Shown: piece after piece, positions 8,922 through 21,313 of the stretch
Position numbering within the stretch: the first letter of the stretch is position 1
How the letters are laid out: each line of letters starts with the position of its first letter
The notes under the pieces: generated by a model
Databases searched by the model: none
Told to the model about the DNA's origin: nothing
What the model saw: the letters and a program-made list of their open reading frames with translations, nothing else
Source of the DNA: Novosphingobium sp. SG707
Lineage (GTDB): Bacteria; Pseudomonadota; Alphaproteobacteria; Sphingomonadales; Sphingomonadaceae
Assembly: GCF_012275515.1 (NCBI RefSeq)
Contig: NZ_JAAZQL010000003.1
Span: forward strand, 626,833-690,832
DNA: 64,000 nucleotides
Direction of reading: 5' to 3'
Program-made: the position numbers and the translations under genes

Positions 8922-10247
8922 ATGCTGGCGGCTGACATCCGGCTGCTGGGCATCAGCATCGGCGGGATCGCTCTGGCGATCCTGCTGATCGCCCGGCTGG
9001 GGCTGCATCCGTTTCTGGGCCTGCTGACCGGGGCTTTGGTCACGGGCCTTGCCGCGCAATTGCCGCCCGACAAATTGGCCCAGACCATCGAGAAGGGCTT
9101 TGGCGACATCCTGCGCGGCACCGGCATGGTGGTGGCGCTGGGGCTGGGCCTTGGCGCGATGCTGCAGATTTCGGGCGGCGCGCGCGCGTTGGCCAAGGCG
9201 GTGCTCGACCGCACCGGGGATCGTTATGCCACGCTGGGCGGGCTGGCGGCGGCGCTGCTGATCGGCATGCCGCTGTTTTTCGAAACGGGCACGGTGTTGC
9301 TCCTGCCCATCATCGCGGCGGGCATGGCCGACCGCGCCCAATCGGGCGGCCTGCGCCTGCGGGTAATGCTCTCCACGCTAGCGGGCCTGTCGGTGCTGCA
9401 CGCGCTGATGCCGCCGCATCCGGGGCCATTGATCGCGGTGCGCGAATTGGGCGCGGACCCGGCGCGCACGATGCTGCTGGGTCTGATTGCGGCCATTCCC
9501 ACTGCGCTGATCGCCGGGCCATTGCTGGCGCGGATCACCACACGAGGGGTGGTCACGGAAAATCTGCCGCTGATCGAGCCGGATGAGGGACTGGCAACAC
9601 CGGCATGGCGGGCGCTGATCGTGCTGCTGCTGCCGGTGGGGCTGATCGCGGCGGGGGCCTTGATGCGGATGGGCGGGGGCGAATTGCCGCCCGCCATTGC
9701 GCTGGTGTCCGATCCGGTGGTGGCGCTGCTGATCGCCAATGGGGCGGGGCTGGCGCTGCTGCTGGGGCCGCGTATGGCGGATCGCACCCTTCAGGACATG
9801 ATCTGGCGCGAGGCGATGCTGCCTGCGGGCGGCATTCTGCTGGGCATCGGCGCGGGCGGGGCGCTGAAACAAGTGCTGGTCGATATCGGCCTGCCCGCGC
9901 TGTTCGCCCGGTTGGCGCAGGCTAATTTCGTCGGACCGGTGGTGATGGCATGGCTGGTGGCCGCCGCGATCCGCGTGGCGACGGGTTCGGCCACAGTGGC
10001 CACGATCACCGCCTCGGCCATTATGGCGGGCGTGGTGGGCGGGCATCAGATCGACCCCAGCCTGATCGTGATGGCCATTGGTGCGGGATCGGTGTTCTTC
10101 TCCCACGTCAATGATCCGGGCTTCTGGCTGGTCAAAGCCTATCTGGGCACGAGCACGCGCGACACGTTCCGCACATGGTCGATGCTGGAAAGCGCGATCT
10201 CGGTGGTGGGGCTGGGCTGCGTGCTGCTGCTGGCGCAGGTGGTTTAA
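8922..10247 (+). CDS. GntP-family gluconate/sugar-acid:H+ symporter
   Basis: This 441-aa polytopic inner-membrane protein matches the GntP/gluconate permease family: about 12 hydrophobic helices, with conserved-looking stretches such as HPGPLIA and ATGSATVATITASAI. It imports gluconate or a related sugar acid with protons. It lies 20 bp after the GH3 gene, so the two are likely co-transcribed. The combination suggests that a sugar freed by GH3 is oxidised by the GMC dehydrogenase in the periplasm and the acid is then taken up here. Its stop codon overlaps that of the convergent beta-helix gene. Confidence 0.9.
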   Translation: MLAADIRLLGISIGGIALAILLIARLGLHPFLGLLTGALVTGLAAQLPPDKLAQTIEKGFGDILRGTGMVVALGLGLGAMLQISGGARALAKAVLDRTGDRYATLGGLAAALLIGMPLFFETGTVLLLPIIAAGMADRAQSGGLRLRVMLSTLAGLSVLHALMPPHPGPLIAVRELGADPARTMLLGLIAAIPTALIAGPLLARITTRGVVTENLPLIEPDEGLATPAWRALIVLLLPVGLIAAGALMRMGGGELPPAIALVSDPVVALLIANGAGLALLLGPRMADRTLQDMIWREAMLPAGGILLGIGAGGALKQVLVDIGLPALFARLAQANFVGPVVMAWLVAAAIRVATGSATVATITASAIMAGVVGGHQIDPSLIVMAIGAGSVFFSHVNDPGFWLVKAYLGTSTRDTFRTWSMLESAISVVGLGCVLLLAQVV

Positions 10248-11188
10248 GGGCGCGCGAAACGCACCACGCCCGGATCAATCTGATTCGCCCCGATCACGAT
10301 CCGCCCGCCCGACCAGTCGCGCACAAAGGCAGGGCCGCGCGGCGCGCCCGGCGCCATTTTTACCGTGTTGCCCTCGATCACCAACCCGTCGGTGGGGTGA
10401 TCGCGGCTTTCGGCGGAGAGGGCGATGATCGTGCCGGGGTTCTCCTTGCGCGTACCCTGCACCATCCAATTGCCCGAAATCCGCCCGGTGCTGCCCGCGG
10501 GCAGGTCGATCAGATAGTTCGAATTGCGCCCGCCGGTATCGTCGATCACATTGTCGCGGATGTCGACCACGCGGGCGCGCGCCTTGATGTAATGGCCGCC
10601 ATCGCCCATTTCGAAGCGCGAATTGGTGATGGTCACGCGGTCGTAGAAATTCAGATAGACCGAATGCGCACAGGACAGCCCCCGGTCGCAGCGCCCCAGA
10701 TGGGTGAAGGTCGAATGGTCGATGGCAATCGTCCCGCGCGGGTCATTGTTGGCCAGAATGCCCTCGTCGCTGTCCTTGAACCAGCTTTGCGTGACCGAGA
10801 GATTGCCATGCTCGAGGCGGATGCCCGAGCCATTGCCGTCCTGATGGCGCATATTGGCAAAGATCAGCCCTTCCACCCGCGAGGAGCGCCCGCGCAGCAC
10901 CAGCGCCGCCTTGTCCTCGCACAGGCGCCCGTCGAAGATCGTCTTGCCCGGCACGGCGGCGACGAATTTGACATCGCCCGCGATCTGCGCCGCGCAATCG
11001 CGCCAGCGGCCAGCGTCGATGCGGATCGTGCCGGTCTTGTCGCCAATCGCGAAAAGCGCGTCCTGCAGCCGGTTGAACTTCTGCCCCGTCTCGACCACCG
11101 TATAGGGGCTGGTCTGCTGATAGGCAGCCTGAGCATGGGCGAGGGCGGGCGCGGCCAGCGCGGCGAGCAGGAGGAGGGGGCGCTTCAT
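10244..11188 (-). CDS. Secreted right-handed parallel beta-helix protein, unknown function
   Basis: This 314-aa protein has a signal peptide (MKRPLLLLAALAAPALAHA) and then repeated short strands typical of a right-handed beta-helix, for example runs of V.GLIFANM, LSVTQSWFKDS, IAIDHSTFTH and VTITNSRFEM. Such folds occur in pectate lyases, polysaccharide epimerases and related periplasmic proteins, but no catalytic motif is recognisable. The start at 11188 was chosen for the signal peptide; an open extension to 11368 would overlap recQ. It lies 11 bp downstream of the short recQ gene on the same strand and converges on the GntP gene. Function is open. Confidence 0.75.
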   Translation of the reverse strand: MKRPLLLLAALAAPALAHAQAAYQQTSPYTVVETGQKFNRLQDALFAIGDKTGTIRIDAGRWRDCAAQIAGDVKFVAAVPGKTIFDGRLCEDKAALVLRGRSSRVEGLIFANMRHQDGNGSGIRLEHGNLSVTQSWFKDSDEGILANNDPRGTIAIDHSTFTHLGRCDRGLSCAHSVYLNFYDRVTITNSRFEMGDGGHYIKARARVVDIRDNVIDDTGGRNSNYLIDLPAGSTGRISGNWMVQGTRKENPGTIIALSAESRDHPTDGLVIEGNTVKMAPGAPRGPAFVRDWSGGRIVIGANQIDPGVVRFARP

Positions 11189-11199
11189 GGCCCCCGGCT

Positions 11200-12420
11200 T
11201 TAACGGGCGCGCGTTAAAATCCGCCCAACGGCGCGCACCATCCGCACAGGCCAGCGCGTGCAGCGGTCGCAGTTGCCGCAGGTCATCGGCGGATTGCCCC
11301 CGAAATGGCGCAGCAAAACCGCGCGGCGGCAGCCCCGAGTGCGGATCAACCGCTCCATGGCCCGCCATCGCGCTTCCTGCCCGCGTTCATTCCCGCCGGC
11401 GATGGCGCGGTGGAGCCCGCCTTTCAGATCCTTGGCGCTCCACAGCAGTAGCGCCAGCGCAGGCGCCCCATCGCGCCCCGCCCGACCCGTTTCCTGATAA
11501 TAGGCCTCGACCGAGAGCGGCGGCGAGAGGTGGACGATGAAGCGCACATCCGGCTTGTCCACCCCCATGCCGAAGGCGATCGTGGCCACCATCACCGCGC
11601 TGGAGCTGTCGAAGAAGCGCTGCTGATGGGCACGGCGTTGTTCGGCGCGCATCCCGGCGTGATAGGGCAGCACGCGGCGGCCGGTGCCGGAAAGCGCCTC
11701 GGCGGTCTTTTCCACTTCGGCGCGGGTGCGGGCATAGATGATGCCGGGGCCGGGGTTGTCCGCCAGCACCTTGCGGAGTTGGGCCAACGTGTCGCCCCGA
11801 CGCAGGACGCGGTAGTGGATGTTGGGCCGGTCATAGCCGCCGATGATCCGGCCCTCAGGGGGAATCACGAAATGTTCGGTGATGTCGGCGGTGGTGTGGG
11901 CGTCGGCCGTCGCGGTCAGGCACAGGCGCGGGGAGGGATGGGCGTCGAGCAGGGGCAGCAGGGCGCGATAATCGGGGCGGAAATCATGGCCCCATTCCGA
12001 TACGCAATGCGCCTCGTCCACGGCGAACAGGGCGATGGGGATATCGGCCAGCAGCGCGGCGAAATCCTCACGCGCGGCCCTTTCGGGGGCGACATAGAGC
12101 AGGTCGAGCGCGCCGCGTTTCAGCAGGTCGATGGTGCGGGTCTGATCCTCGTCGGCGCTGGTCAAGGTGGCGGCGCGCAATCCGTGGGCCTTGGCCGCGC
12201 GCATCTGGTCCTGCATCAGCGCGATCAGCGGGCTGATGATGATCGCCGTGCCGGGCAGCAGCAGCGCGGGCAATTGATAGGTCAGCGACTTGCCGCCGCC
12301 CGTAGGCATGACGGCCAGCGTATGCCCGCCCGCCATGATCCGCTCGATGATGGCGCGCTGGGTAGGGCGGAAGTCGTCATGGCCGAAATGCTCGCGCAGC
12401 GCGGCCGTCAGCTCATCCAT
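11200..12420 (-). CDS. Short RecQ-type ATP-dependent DNA helicase
   Basis: This 406-aa protein has both RecA-like domains of RecQ: Walker A MPTGGGKS near residue 37, DEAH ([16 protein letters not shown]) and helicase motif VI ([12 protein letters not shown]). It also keeps the RecQ zinc-type cysteines ([12 protein letters not shown]... CGNCDRC). It ends there, lacking the winged-helix (RQC) and HRDC domains present in its upstream neighbour. It starts 8 bp inside the 3' end of that recQ gene, so they are translationally coupled. It looks like an ancient partial duplication with its own job, or a helicase core that works with another DNA-binding partner. The helicase motifs look intact. Confidence 0.88.
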   Translation of the reverse strand: MDELTAALREHFGHDDFRPTQRAIIERIMAGGHTLAVMPTGGGKSLTYQLPALLLPGTAIIISPLIALMQDQMRAAKAHGLRAATLTSADEDQTRTIDLLKRGALDLLYVAPERAAREDFAALLADIPIALFAVDEAHCVSEWGHDFRPDYRALLPLLDAHPSPRLCLTATADAHTTADITEHFVIPPEGRIIGGYDRPNIHYRVLRRGDTLAQLRKVLADNPGPGIIYARTRAEVEKTAEALSGTGRRVLPYHAGMRAEQRRAHQQRFFDSSSAVMVATIAFGMGVDKPDVRFIVHLSPPLSVEAYYQETGRAGRDGAPALALLLWSAKDLKGGLHRAIAGGNERGQEARWRAMERLIRTRGCRRAVLLRHFGGNPPMTCGNCDRCTRWPVRMVRAVGRILTRAR

Positions 12421-14194
12421 AGTCACGGATGACGCGCAGGAAAGCCTCGCCAAAGGCATCGAGCTTACGCGCGCCCACGCCCGAAATCTGCGCCATTTCC
12501 TGCATCGATCCGGGACGGTCGGCGGCCATCTGGCGCAGGGTAGCGTCGTTGAAGATCACATAGGGCGGCACCTTGCCCTCGGCCGCCAGATCGCGGCGGA
12601 GGGCGCGCAGCGCCTCGAACAGCGGATCGCCGCTGGGATTGGGGGTGCTGCCCCGGTCGCGGCGACTGCTGGAACGCGTGCGCGCCGGGGGCTGGGCCAT
12701 GGCAAATGCCATCTCGCCCTTCAGGATGGCGCGAGCCTCGCCCGCCAGTTGCAATCCGCCATGCTCGGTTGCCTCCAGACACCCGCGCGCCTGCAAAGCG
12801 CGGGCAAGCGGGCGGAGCAGCGCGGCTTCCTCGCCCGAAACGATGCCATGGACCGAGAGCGTGTCATGGCCGCGCTTGGCGATCAGTTCGTCGGCCGCCC
12901 CGGTCAGGACATTGGAGACATAGCCCAGTCCAAACCTCTGTCCGGTGCGATAGATGGCCGAGAGCAATTTGCGCGCCAGCTCCGTCACCTCGATCACCTT
13001 GGGCGGGTTGAGGCAATTGTCGCAATTGCCGCAATGCTGGGGCGCATCCTCGCCGAAATGGCGGCGCAGCAGGGCGCGGCGACAGCCCGCCGTTTCCACC
13101 AGCGCGGCCATGCTGTCCAGCCGCGTCCGTTCGCCCGACTGGCGCTCAGGCTCGACCTCTGCGATGCGCTGGCGGGCGCGGACGAAATCCTCGGCCCCCC
13201 ACAGCATCAGCGCCACCGAAGGATCGCCGTCGCGCCCCGCGCGGCCGGTTTCCTGATAATAGGCCTCGATGCTTTTGGGCAGACCGGCATGGGCGACAAA
13301 GCGCACATCGGGCTTGTCGATGCCCATGCCAAAGGCGATGGTGGCCACCATCACCATGTCTTCGCTGGCGACAAAGGCGGCCTGATTGGCGGCGCGCATC
13401 TCGGGCGGCAGGCCCGCGTGATAGGGTAGAACCCGCCGCCCGGTCGCGCCCAGTTGCTCGGCCAGTTTTTCCACGCCCGCGCGCGTTCCGGCATAGACGA
13501 TGCCGGGGCCGGGAACCTCCGCCATCAGCACCTTGATCTGCGAGAGGGGATTGTCGCGCGGGGCGATGCGGTATTGGATGTTGGGCCGGTCAAAGCCCGA
13601 AACGATCAGTCCGTCCTCGGAAATGCCCAATTGTTCGAGAATATCGCCGCGCGTATGCGCATCCGCCGTGGCCGTCAGCGCCAGTCGAGGCACATCGGGA
13701 AAGGCATCCATCAGCGGGCGCAGCAGCCGGTAATCGGGCCGGAAATCATGGCCCCATTGCGACACGCAATGCGCCTCGTCGATGGCGAACAGGCCGATAT
13801 GGGATTGTTCGAGCAGTTCCCGAAAATGCGGCTGGCTGGCGCGTTCGGGCGCGACATAGAGCAGGTCGAGCGAGCCGTCTCGCAGCGCGGCCATCGTGGC
13901 GCCCCGATCCATGTCGGCGCTGGTCAGGCTGGCCGCGCGGATGCCATTGGCGCTTGCCGACCGCAACTGGTCGTGCATCAGCGCGATCAGCGGCGAAATC
14001 ACCACGCAAACGCCCGGCATCATCACCGCAGGCAATTGATAGGTCAGTGATTTGCCTGCGCCCGTGGGCATCACCGCCAAGGTTGAATGCCCCGCCAATA
14101 TGCGGCCCACCACATCCTCCTGCACCCCGCGAAAGGCGGAGAAGCCGAAGATGCGGTGCAGCGTATCGAGCGGATTGAGCGTTGCGGTGTTCAC
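12413..14194 (-). CDS. recQ: ATP-dependent DNA helicase RecQ
   Basis: This 593-aa 3'-5' DNA helicase acts in recombination and replication-fork repair. Domains in order are the DEAH helicase core (MPTGAGKS near residue 43, [29 protein letters not shown]), the zinc-binding RecQ-Ct with [12 protein letters not shown] and CGNCDNC, a winged-helix RQC region, and a C-terminal HRDC domain ([13 protein letters not shown]... [14 protein letters not shown]). The GTG at 14194 gives a normal family length and leaves a 7-bp gap to the serine hydrolase gene; a longer frame to 14341 would overlap that gene. It is followed by an overlapping short RecQ paralogue. Confidence 0.93.
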   Translation of the reverse strand: MNTATLNPLDTLHRIFGFSAFRGVQEDVVGRILAGHSTLAVMPTGAGKSLTYQLPAVMMPGVCVVISPLIALMHDQLRSASANGIRAASLTSADMDRGATMAALRDGSLDLLYVAPERASQPHFRELLEQSHIGLFAIDEAHCVSQWGHDFRPDYRLLRPLMDAFPDVPRLALTATADAHTRGDILEQLGISEDGLIVSGFDRPNIQYRIAPRDNPLSQIKVLMAEVPGPGIVYAGTRAGVEKLAEQLGATGRRVLPYHAGLPPEMRAANQAAFVASEDMVMVATIAFGMGIDKPDVRFVAHAGLPKSIEAYYQETGRAGRDGDPSVALMLWGAEDFVRARQRIAEVEPERQSGERTRLDSMAALVETAGCRRALLRRHFGEDAPQHCGNCDNCLNPPKVIEVTELARKLLSAIYRTGQRFGLGYVSNVLTGAADELIAKRGHDTLSVHGIVSGEEAALLRPLARALQARGCLEATEHGGLQLAGEARAILKGEMAFAMAQPPARTRSSSRRDRGSTPNPSGDPLFEALRALRRDLAAEGKVPPYVIFNDATLRQMAADRPGSMQEMAQISGVGARKLDAFGEAFLRVIRDYG

Positions 14195-14201
14195 GCGCCC
14201 G

Positions 14202-15413
14202 CTATGGCAGAGCGGAACGGGAAGCGGAAGCGCGCGCGACCACTTCTTCCTCGCGCGCGGTAAATGCGCTGCGGCCCTTGGGCGCGTCATCGGCCACGGC
14301 GGTGGTGAAAAAGGCCAGCCCCTGCCCGCGCACCGGGTCAACCCAGAGGCCCGATTTCAACCCATAGGCGTCGCCCGCATGGCCGATCCGCATGGTTGTG
14401 TCGCCAAACAGGTCGTCGTGGCATCTGGTGCCGCCCGGTGTCTCTCCGCCCCCGGCCTTCATGTGCAGCGCCAGCGTCTGCACCGCCAGCCCATAGGCGC
14501 AGAAGAACCCGTCGCCCTCGCCGTTCTCGCCCAGGCCGTTGGTGCCGTCAAAGCGCCAAAGCGGACGGGTCATTTCGGCAAAAGCCTCGGCGCTGATAAA
14601 CCCGCGCCCGCCGCGCGCCAGCATCTGCCCGATCCGCGCCAGATCCATCATGCTGATCCGCAACCCGCCCTGCGGCGAGAACAGCGCGCCATTTTCACCG
14701 GGGCGATAGGCGGCCAGATCGCATGCGCGCCCCGGCATCACCTCGACCGGGCATGCGGGCAACGCGCCATGCAGGTCATCCTTGGCCACTTCGCCATTGG
14801 CGCGGTAAAGCACCGCCGCGCGGGCGGCTTCCTGCGTCGAACATGGCGACCAGTTATAGCAGGCGGAAAGCCCAAGCGGGCGCAGCACAAGGTGATGCAT
14901 CAACTGGTCAAAGCGCTCGCCCGTAACCTTTTCCATGACGCTGGCCACGACCGGAAAGTTGAGATTGGTGTAATGGAACCAATCGCTGCCGGGCGCATGG
15001 TTGCGATCCCAAGCACGCGGGTCGGCCACACGCTGGCGCAGGCTCTCGCCAAGCGGGATGACATAACCGGCGTCATCACTCAGGCTGGAGCGGTGGGAGA
15101 GCAGCAGGCGCAACGTGATCGGCGTATCGGGAAAGGCCGGGTTGCGCAGGGGCCAGCCCAGATAATCCGACACATCGCGGTCAAGATCGAGCGTCCCGTA
15201 ATCCACCAGCCGCATCACCCCCAGCGCGGCCACCAGTTTGGAAATCGAGGCGATGCGCACCGGCGATGCGGCCGTGGCGCGGCGCCCGGTTGCGCGGTCT
15301 GCGGCGCCTTCCTCAAGCACCGCGACGGCATGGCGCCGGTCAAAGCGGACGGCCACCGTTGCCGGAAGAGAGGCGGGCAGGGCGGCGGCGAGCAGAAGGG
15401 CGGAGAGCGGCAT
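14202..15413 (-). CDS. Serine hydrolase, class C beta-lactamase / DD-peptidase fold
   Basis: This 403-aa protein belongs to the beta-lactamase-related serine hydrolases (PF00144 type). The N-terminus is a probable signal peptide ([18 protein letters not shown]). The catalytic SxxK is Ser56-I-S-Lys59, and a YTN (HYTNLNF) supplies the second active-site motif. Members include esterases, D-aminopeptidases, AmpC enzymes and penicillin-binding-like proteins, so activity is open. It lies 7 bp upstream of recQ and about 100 bp after metH, all on the minus strand. Nothing marks it as a resistance enzyme. Confidence 0.85.
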   Translation of the reverse strand: MPLSALLLAAALPASLPATVAVRFDRRHAVAVLEEGAADRATGRRATAASPVRIASISKLVAALGVMRLVDYGTLDLDRDVSDYLGWPLRNPAFPDTPITLRLLLSHRSSLSDDAGYVIPLGESLRQRVADPRAWDRNHAPGSDWFHYTNLNFPVVASVMEKVTGERFDQLMHHLVLRPLGLSACYNWSPCSTQEAARAAVLYRANGEVAKDDLHGALPACPVEVMPGRACDLAAYRPGENGALFSPQGGLRISMMDLARIGQMLARGGRGFISAEAFAEMTRPLWRFDGTNGLGENGEGDGFFCAYGLAVQTLALHMKAGGGETPGGTRCHDDLFGDTTMRIGHAGDAYGLKSGLWVDPVRGQGLAFFTTAVADDAPKGRSAFTAREEEVVARASASRSALP

Positions 15414-15512
15414 GGGGCAAGGTTTGCCCCTGCGCTCTCCCCCGTCAATACGCCGGATGCCTTAAAGCGTTGCCTCGTCGGGTGGAAATCACCTCACGCT
15501 CAGGAAAACGCC

Positions 15513-18113
<2,601 letters not shown>

Positions 18114-18128
18114 CAGTAATTCCAGCGA

Positions 18129-19187
18129 TCAGGCAAAGATAAAGGGTTCAAGACCGGCAAGGCGCGTCACCGGCGTCAGGCCGGGCAATTGCCGCGAGGG
18201 CAGCCCGCCCACCGCGCGCGCCATGGCGGCAATATGCGCAGGCGTCGAACCGCAGCATCCGCCAAGGATGTTGACCTGTCCGGCATCGGCCCATTCCTTG
18301 ACCAGCCCCGCCGTGGTTTCGGGCAATTCGTCATAGGCGCCCAGCTCATTGGGCAGGCCCGCATTGGGATAGACCATGATCAGCGTATCGGCGATTTCGG
18401 ACAAAGCCTTGACATGCGGGCGCAATTGCGTGGCGCCGAAAGAGCAGTTGAGGCCAATGGTGACCGGCCGCGCATGGCGCACCGCCCACCAGAAAGCCTC
18501 GACCGTATGGCCCGACAGATTGCGGCCCGACAGGTCGGTCAGCGTCATGGACAGCATGATCGGGATTTCCCGACCCAGCTTCTGTTCGACATGGCGCACG
18601 GCCATGATGCCCGCCTTGGCGTTGAGCGTATCGAACACCGTCTCGATCAGGATGAAATCCGCGCCCCCTTCAACCAGCGCCTCGACCTGCTCGGCATAGA
18701 CATCGACCAGATGGTCCCAGTCGATCTCGCGGAAGCCGGGATCGTTGACGTCGGGGCTGAGCGAGAGCGTCTTGTTCGTCGGCCCGATGGCGCCCGCGAC
18801 GAAGCGAGGGCGCCCGTCCTTTGCAGTGAATTCATCGGCCACGCGGCGGGCCAGCTTGGCGCTCTCCACGTTGATTTCGCGCACCAGATGCTCCGCGCCA
18901 TAATCGGCCTGCGAAATGCGGTTGGCGGAAAAGGTGTTGGTTTCGGCAATATCGGCCCCGGCGGCGAAATAGGCGCGGTGGATCGCCTCGGGCACCTCCG
19001 GCTTGGTCAGCGCCAGAATGTCATTGTTGCCCTTCTGATCGTGGCTCAGGCCCAGCGAACCGGCATAATCGGCCTCGGACAGGCCGTAATTCTGGATCTC
19101 GGTGCCAAAGGCGCCATCGGTGATGAGGATGCGCTGCGCGGACTGCTCAAGCAGGGTCTTGCGCGCAGCAGAGGGAATGAGGGTCAT
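18129..19187 (-). CDS. metH: Methionine synthase, homocysteine-binding N-terminal polypeptide
   Basis: This 352-aa protein is the homocysteine S-methyltransferase module of cobalamin-dependent methionine synthase. Zinc ligands are seen as Cys in GLNCSFGA and the CC pair in LGGCCGSTPAHI near the C-terminus; ILITDGAFGTEIQ marks the N-terminal barrel. It binds zinc-activated homocysteine and must work with the downstream B12/pterin polypeptide. It lies 2 bp after metF and 15 bp before the other metH part, so the enzyme is made from two coupled genes. Confidence 0.95.
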   Translation of the reverse strand: MTLIPSAARKTLLEQSAQRILITDGAFGTEIQNYGLSEADYAGSLGLSHDQKGNNDILALTKPEVPEAIHRAYFAAGADIAETNTFSANRISQADYGAEHLVREINVESAKLARRVADEFTAKDGRPRFVAGAIGPTNKTLSLSPDVNDPGFREIDWDHLVDVYAEQVEALVEGGADFILIETVFDTLNAKAGIMAVRHVEQKLGREIPIMLSMTLTDLSGRNLSGHTVEAFWWAVRHARPVTIGLNCSFGATQLRPHVKALSEIADTLIMVYPNAGLPNELGAYDELPETTAGLVKEWADAGQVNILGGCCGSTPAHIAAMARAVGGLPSRQLPGLTPVTRLAGLEPFIFA

Positions 19188-19189
19188 AA

Positions 19190-20137
19190 TCAGGCAGCCT
19201 TTTCTTGGGCCGTGCGGACGGGGTTGGGGCGAACCCCTAGCAGATGGCAGATGGCATAGGACAGTTCGGCGCGGTTGAGCGTGTAGAAGTGGAAATCACG
19301 CACCCCGCCCGCATAGAGCTTGCGGCAGAATTCGGCGGCAATCGTGGCCGCCACCAGCGCGCGCGCGGGCGGATGGGTGTCGAGCCCGGCAAACAGACCC
19401 TCCATCCACGCCGGGATCGCCGCCCCGCAAGCGTCAGCAAATTTGCGCGTCTGGGCGAAATTCGACACCGGCAGGATGCCCGGCAGCACCGGTGCGTCGA
19501 TGCCCGCTGCGGCCAGACGGTCGCGGAACCGGAAGAAGGTTTCCGGCTCGAAGAAGAACTGGCTGATCGCGCGGGTCGCGCCTGCGTCCAGCTTGCGCTT
19601 CAGATTGTCGATGTCCGCATCGACATCGGCCGAATCAGGGTGCTTTTCCGGATAGGCCGCGACCGAAATTTCAAACGGAGCGACGCGCTTCAAGCCCGCC
19701 ACCAGATCGGCGGCATTCTGATACCCCTGCGGATGCGGCACGAAAGGCGCGCCCGGCTGGCCCATATCCCCGCGCAGCGCGACGATATGGCGAACCCCCG
19801 CCTCCCAGTATGCCTCGGCCACGGCATTCACCTCGGCCTTGCTGGCGTCCACACAGGTCAGATGCGCGGCGGCGGGCAGGCGGGTCTCGGAAATGATGCG
19901 CGCCACCGTGCCATGGGTGCGATCCCGCGTGGTGCCGCCCGCGCCATAGGTGACCGAGACAAAGGCCGGATCGAGCGGGGCCAGCGTTTCCACCACTTCC
20001 CACAATTGCGCCATCATCGCATCGCTCTTGGGCGGAAAGAATTCGAACGATACGCGAATATCGCCCGGCAGCCCGGCAAACAGCGGCGCGTCCAGCGCCT
20101 TGCGGGCCTCGTTCAGCGCTTCATAGCTGGCGTTCAT
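19190..20137 (-). CDS. metF: Methylenetetrahydrofolate reductase
   Basis: This 315-aa flavoenzyme reduces 5,10-methylene-THF to 5-methyl-THF, the methyl donor for methionine synthase encoded directly downstream. Family hallmarks are SFEFFPPKSD near the N-terminus, SVTYGAGGTTRDRT, and HLTCVDASKAEV. The ATG at 20137 overlaps the stop of the regulator gene as ATGA; a longer frame upstream is not supported. It belongs to the regulator-metF-metH(N)-metH(C) operon, which covers the final one-carbon steps of methionine formation. Confidence 0.95.
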   Translation of the reverse strand: MNASYEALNEARKALDAPLFAGLPGDIRVSFEFFPPKSDAMMAQLWEVVETLAPLDPAFVSVTYGAGGTTRDRTHGTVARIISETRLPAAAHLTCVDASKAEVNAVAEAYWEAGVRHIVALRGDMGQPGAPFVPHPQGYQNAADLVAGLKRVAPFEISVAAYPEKHPDSADVDADIDNLKRKLDAGATRAISQFFFEPETFFRFRDRLAAAGIDAPVLPGILPVSNFAQTRKFADACGAAIPAWMEGLFAGLDTHPPARALVAATIAAEFCRKLYAGGVRDFHFYTLNRAELSYAICHLLGVRPNPVRTAQEKAA

Positions 20138-21147
20138 GCGGAAACCTTTGCATTGCTTGGGGCGGTGCCTGCGTTTTCGGGCAGGCGGCGCCCGGTCCAG
20201 ATCTTGACGGTCAATTGCCCGCCGTTCAGCGCGAGGGGCGCATCGGCGGAAAATCCTGCGGCGGCGAACCATTGCGCCATCTGCTCGTCGGAAAAGCCGA
20301 GGCGGGCATGGGCATGGCGTTCACGCAATTCCTCATGGGCATGGGCGGCCAGATCGACGATGGCCAGACATGCGCCGGGCCGGGCCACGCGCGCGGCCTG
20401 GGCCAGCACGGCCTCGGGCGCCTGCGCATAATGCAGCACCTGATGCATCAGCAGCGTGTCAAACGCGGCATCCGAAAAGGGGAGAGCGGCAAAATCGCCC
20501 TGCACCAGATCGACCTTGCCCGCGGGCAGATCCTGCAGCCGGGTGCGCGCGACGCGCAGCATGTCGGGGCTCTTGTCCAGCGCGGTGACATGGGCGGCGC
20601 GGGGCGCGAAACATTGCGCCATCCGCCCGGTGCCGGTGCCGATATCCAGCAATTGGCCGAGCGAGGCAGGCAGCAGGCGGCCCAGCGCTTCCTCCACCGG
20701 CTCATCGGGGCTGAGTAGCGAACGGATTTGATCCCATTCCTCGGCATGGCGGGCGAAATATTGGGCCGAAGCCGCCTCGCGCCCGGCGCGGATCGCGGCC
20801 AATCGGCGGCGGTCCTCGGCGCATTGGGCGGCGAAATCTGCGTCCTCATCCTCGGCGGCGGCCAGCAGGCGGGCGCTGGCGGCGCGCAAAGACAGGCGAC
20901 TCGATGGGCCATCGGCGGCAAAGGGGGCGATCTTGAGGAACACCCAGCTGCCCTCCTTGCGCCTTTCGGCAAGGCCCGCATCGCACAGGATCTTTACATG
21001 GCGCGACACGCGCGGCTGGCTCTGCCCCAAGACCTGCGCCAGCTCTCCCACGGCCAGCTCCATCGCGGCCAGCAGGCGCATGATGCGCAGGCGCGTGGGG
21101 TCGGCCAGCGCGCGCAAAAGAGGGTCGATGAGCAGGTTCTGTGTCAT
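20134..21147 (-). CDS. ArsR-family regulator fused to a SAM-dependent methyltransferase domain
   Basis: This 337-aa protein has an N-terminal ArsR-type winged helix (residues 1-80, with LADPTRLRIMRLL and LGQSQPRVSRHVKIL) and a C-terminal class I methyltransferase domain (motif I LLDIGTGTGR near residues 168-177). No metal-binding cysteine pair of the ArsR type is evident, so the second domain probably senses SAM or S-adenosylhomocysteine. It heads the metF-metH operon, overlaps metF by 4 bp, and a perfect 22-bp palindrome lies 11 bp before its start. It is therefore read as a methionine-cycle repressor that controls its own operon, analogous to SahR-type ArsR regulators. The ligand and any catalysis are inferred. 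Confidence 0.85.
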   Translation of the reverse strand: MTQNLLIDPLLRALADPTRLRIMRLLAAMELAVGELAQVLGQSQPRVSRHVKILCDAGLAERRKEGSWVFLKIAPFAADGPSSRLSLRAASARLLAAAEDEDADFAAQCAEDRRRLAAIRAGREAASAQYFARHAEEWDQIRSLLSPDEPVEEALGRLLPASLGQLLDIGTGTGRMAQCFAPRAAHVTALDKSPDMLRVARTRLQDLPAGKVDLVQGDFAALPFSDAAFDTLLMHQVLHYAQAPEAVLAQAARVARPGACLAIVDLAAHAHEELRERHAHARLGFSDEQMAQWFAAAGFSADAPLALNGGQLTVKIWTGRRLPENAGTAPSNAKVSA

Positions 21148-21158
21148 GGCTGGTGTGG

Positions 21159-21180
21159 CATATAAAGATATCTTTATATG
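21159..21180. promoter_or_regulatory. Perfect 22-bp palindrome, likely operator of the met operon
   Basis: Half-site CATATAAAGAT is followed directly by its exact reverse complement. It lies 11 bp upstream of the ArsR/methyltransferase start codon, where it would overlap the promoter or the transcript start. Its length and symmetry suit a dimeric winged-helix protein, and the gene just downstream encodes one. It was not seen elsewhere in the window. Confidence 0.7.
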
Positions 21181-21313
21181 ATTACAACCACTACCATGAT
21201 AGGAATGTTTGCTGGGGCGCAAAGGGCGCTCTGCCCGCCATTCGCGCTTGCCTTTTGGGCGCGCGGGCCTACCTAATAGGTCCAGTTTTTAGCCCCATGA
21301 CGTGAGGATTTCC

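Noticed and set aside
14202-15413. Beta-lactamase resistance gene
   Set aside because: SxxK and YxN motifs are shared by many esterases and peptidases; nothing specific to AmpC resistance is seen.
21150-21300. SAM or SAH riboswitch upstream of the methionine operon
   Set aside because: Only 11 bp separate the palindrome from the start codon, and no leader of riboswitch size is available.
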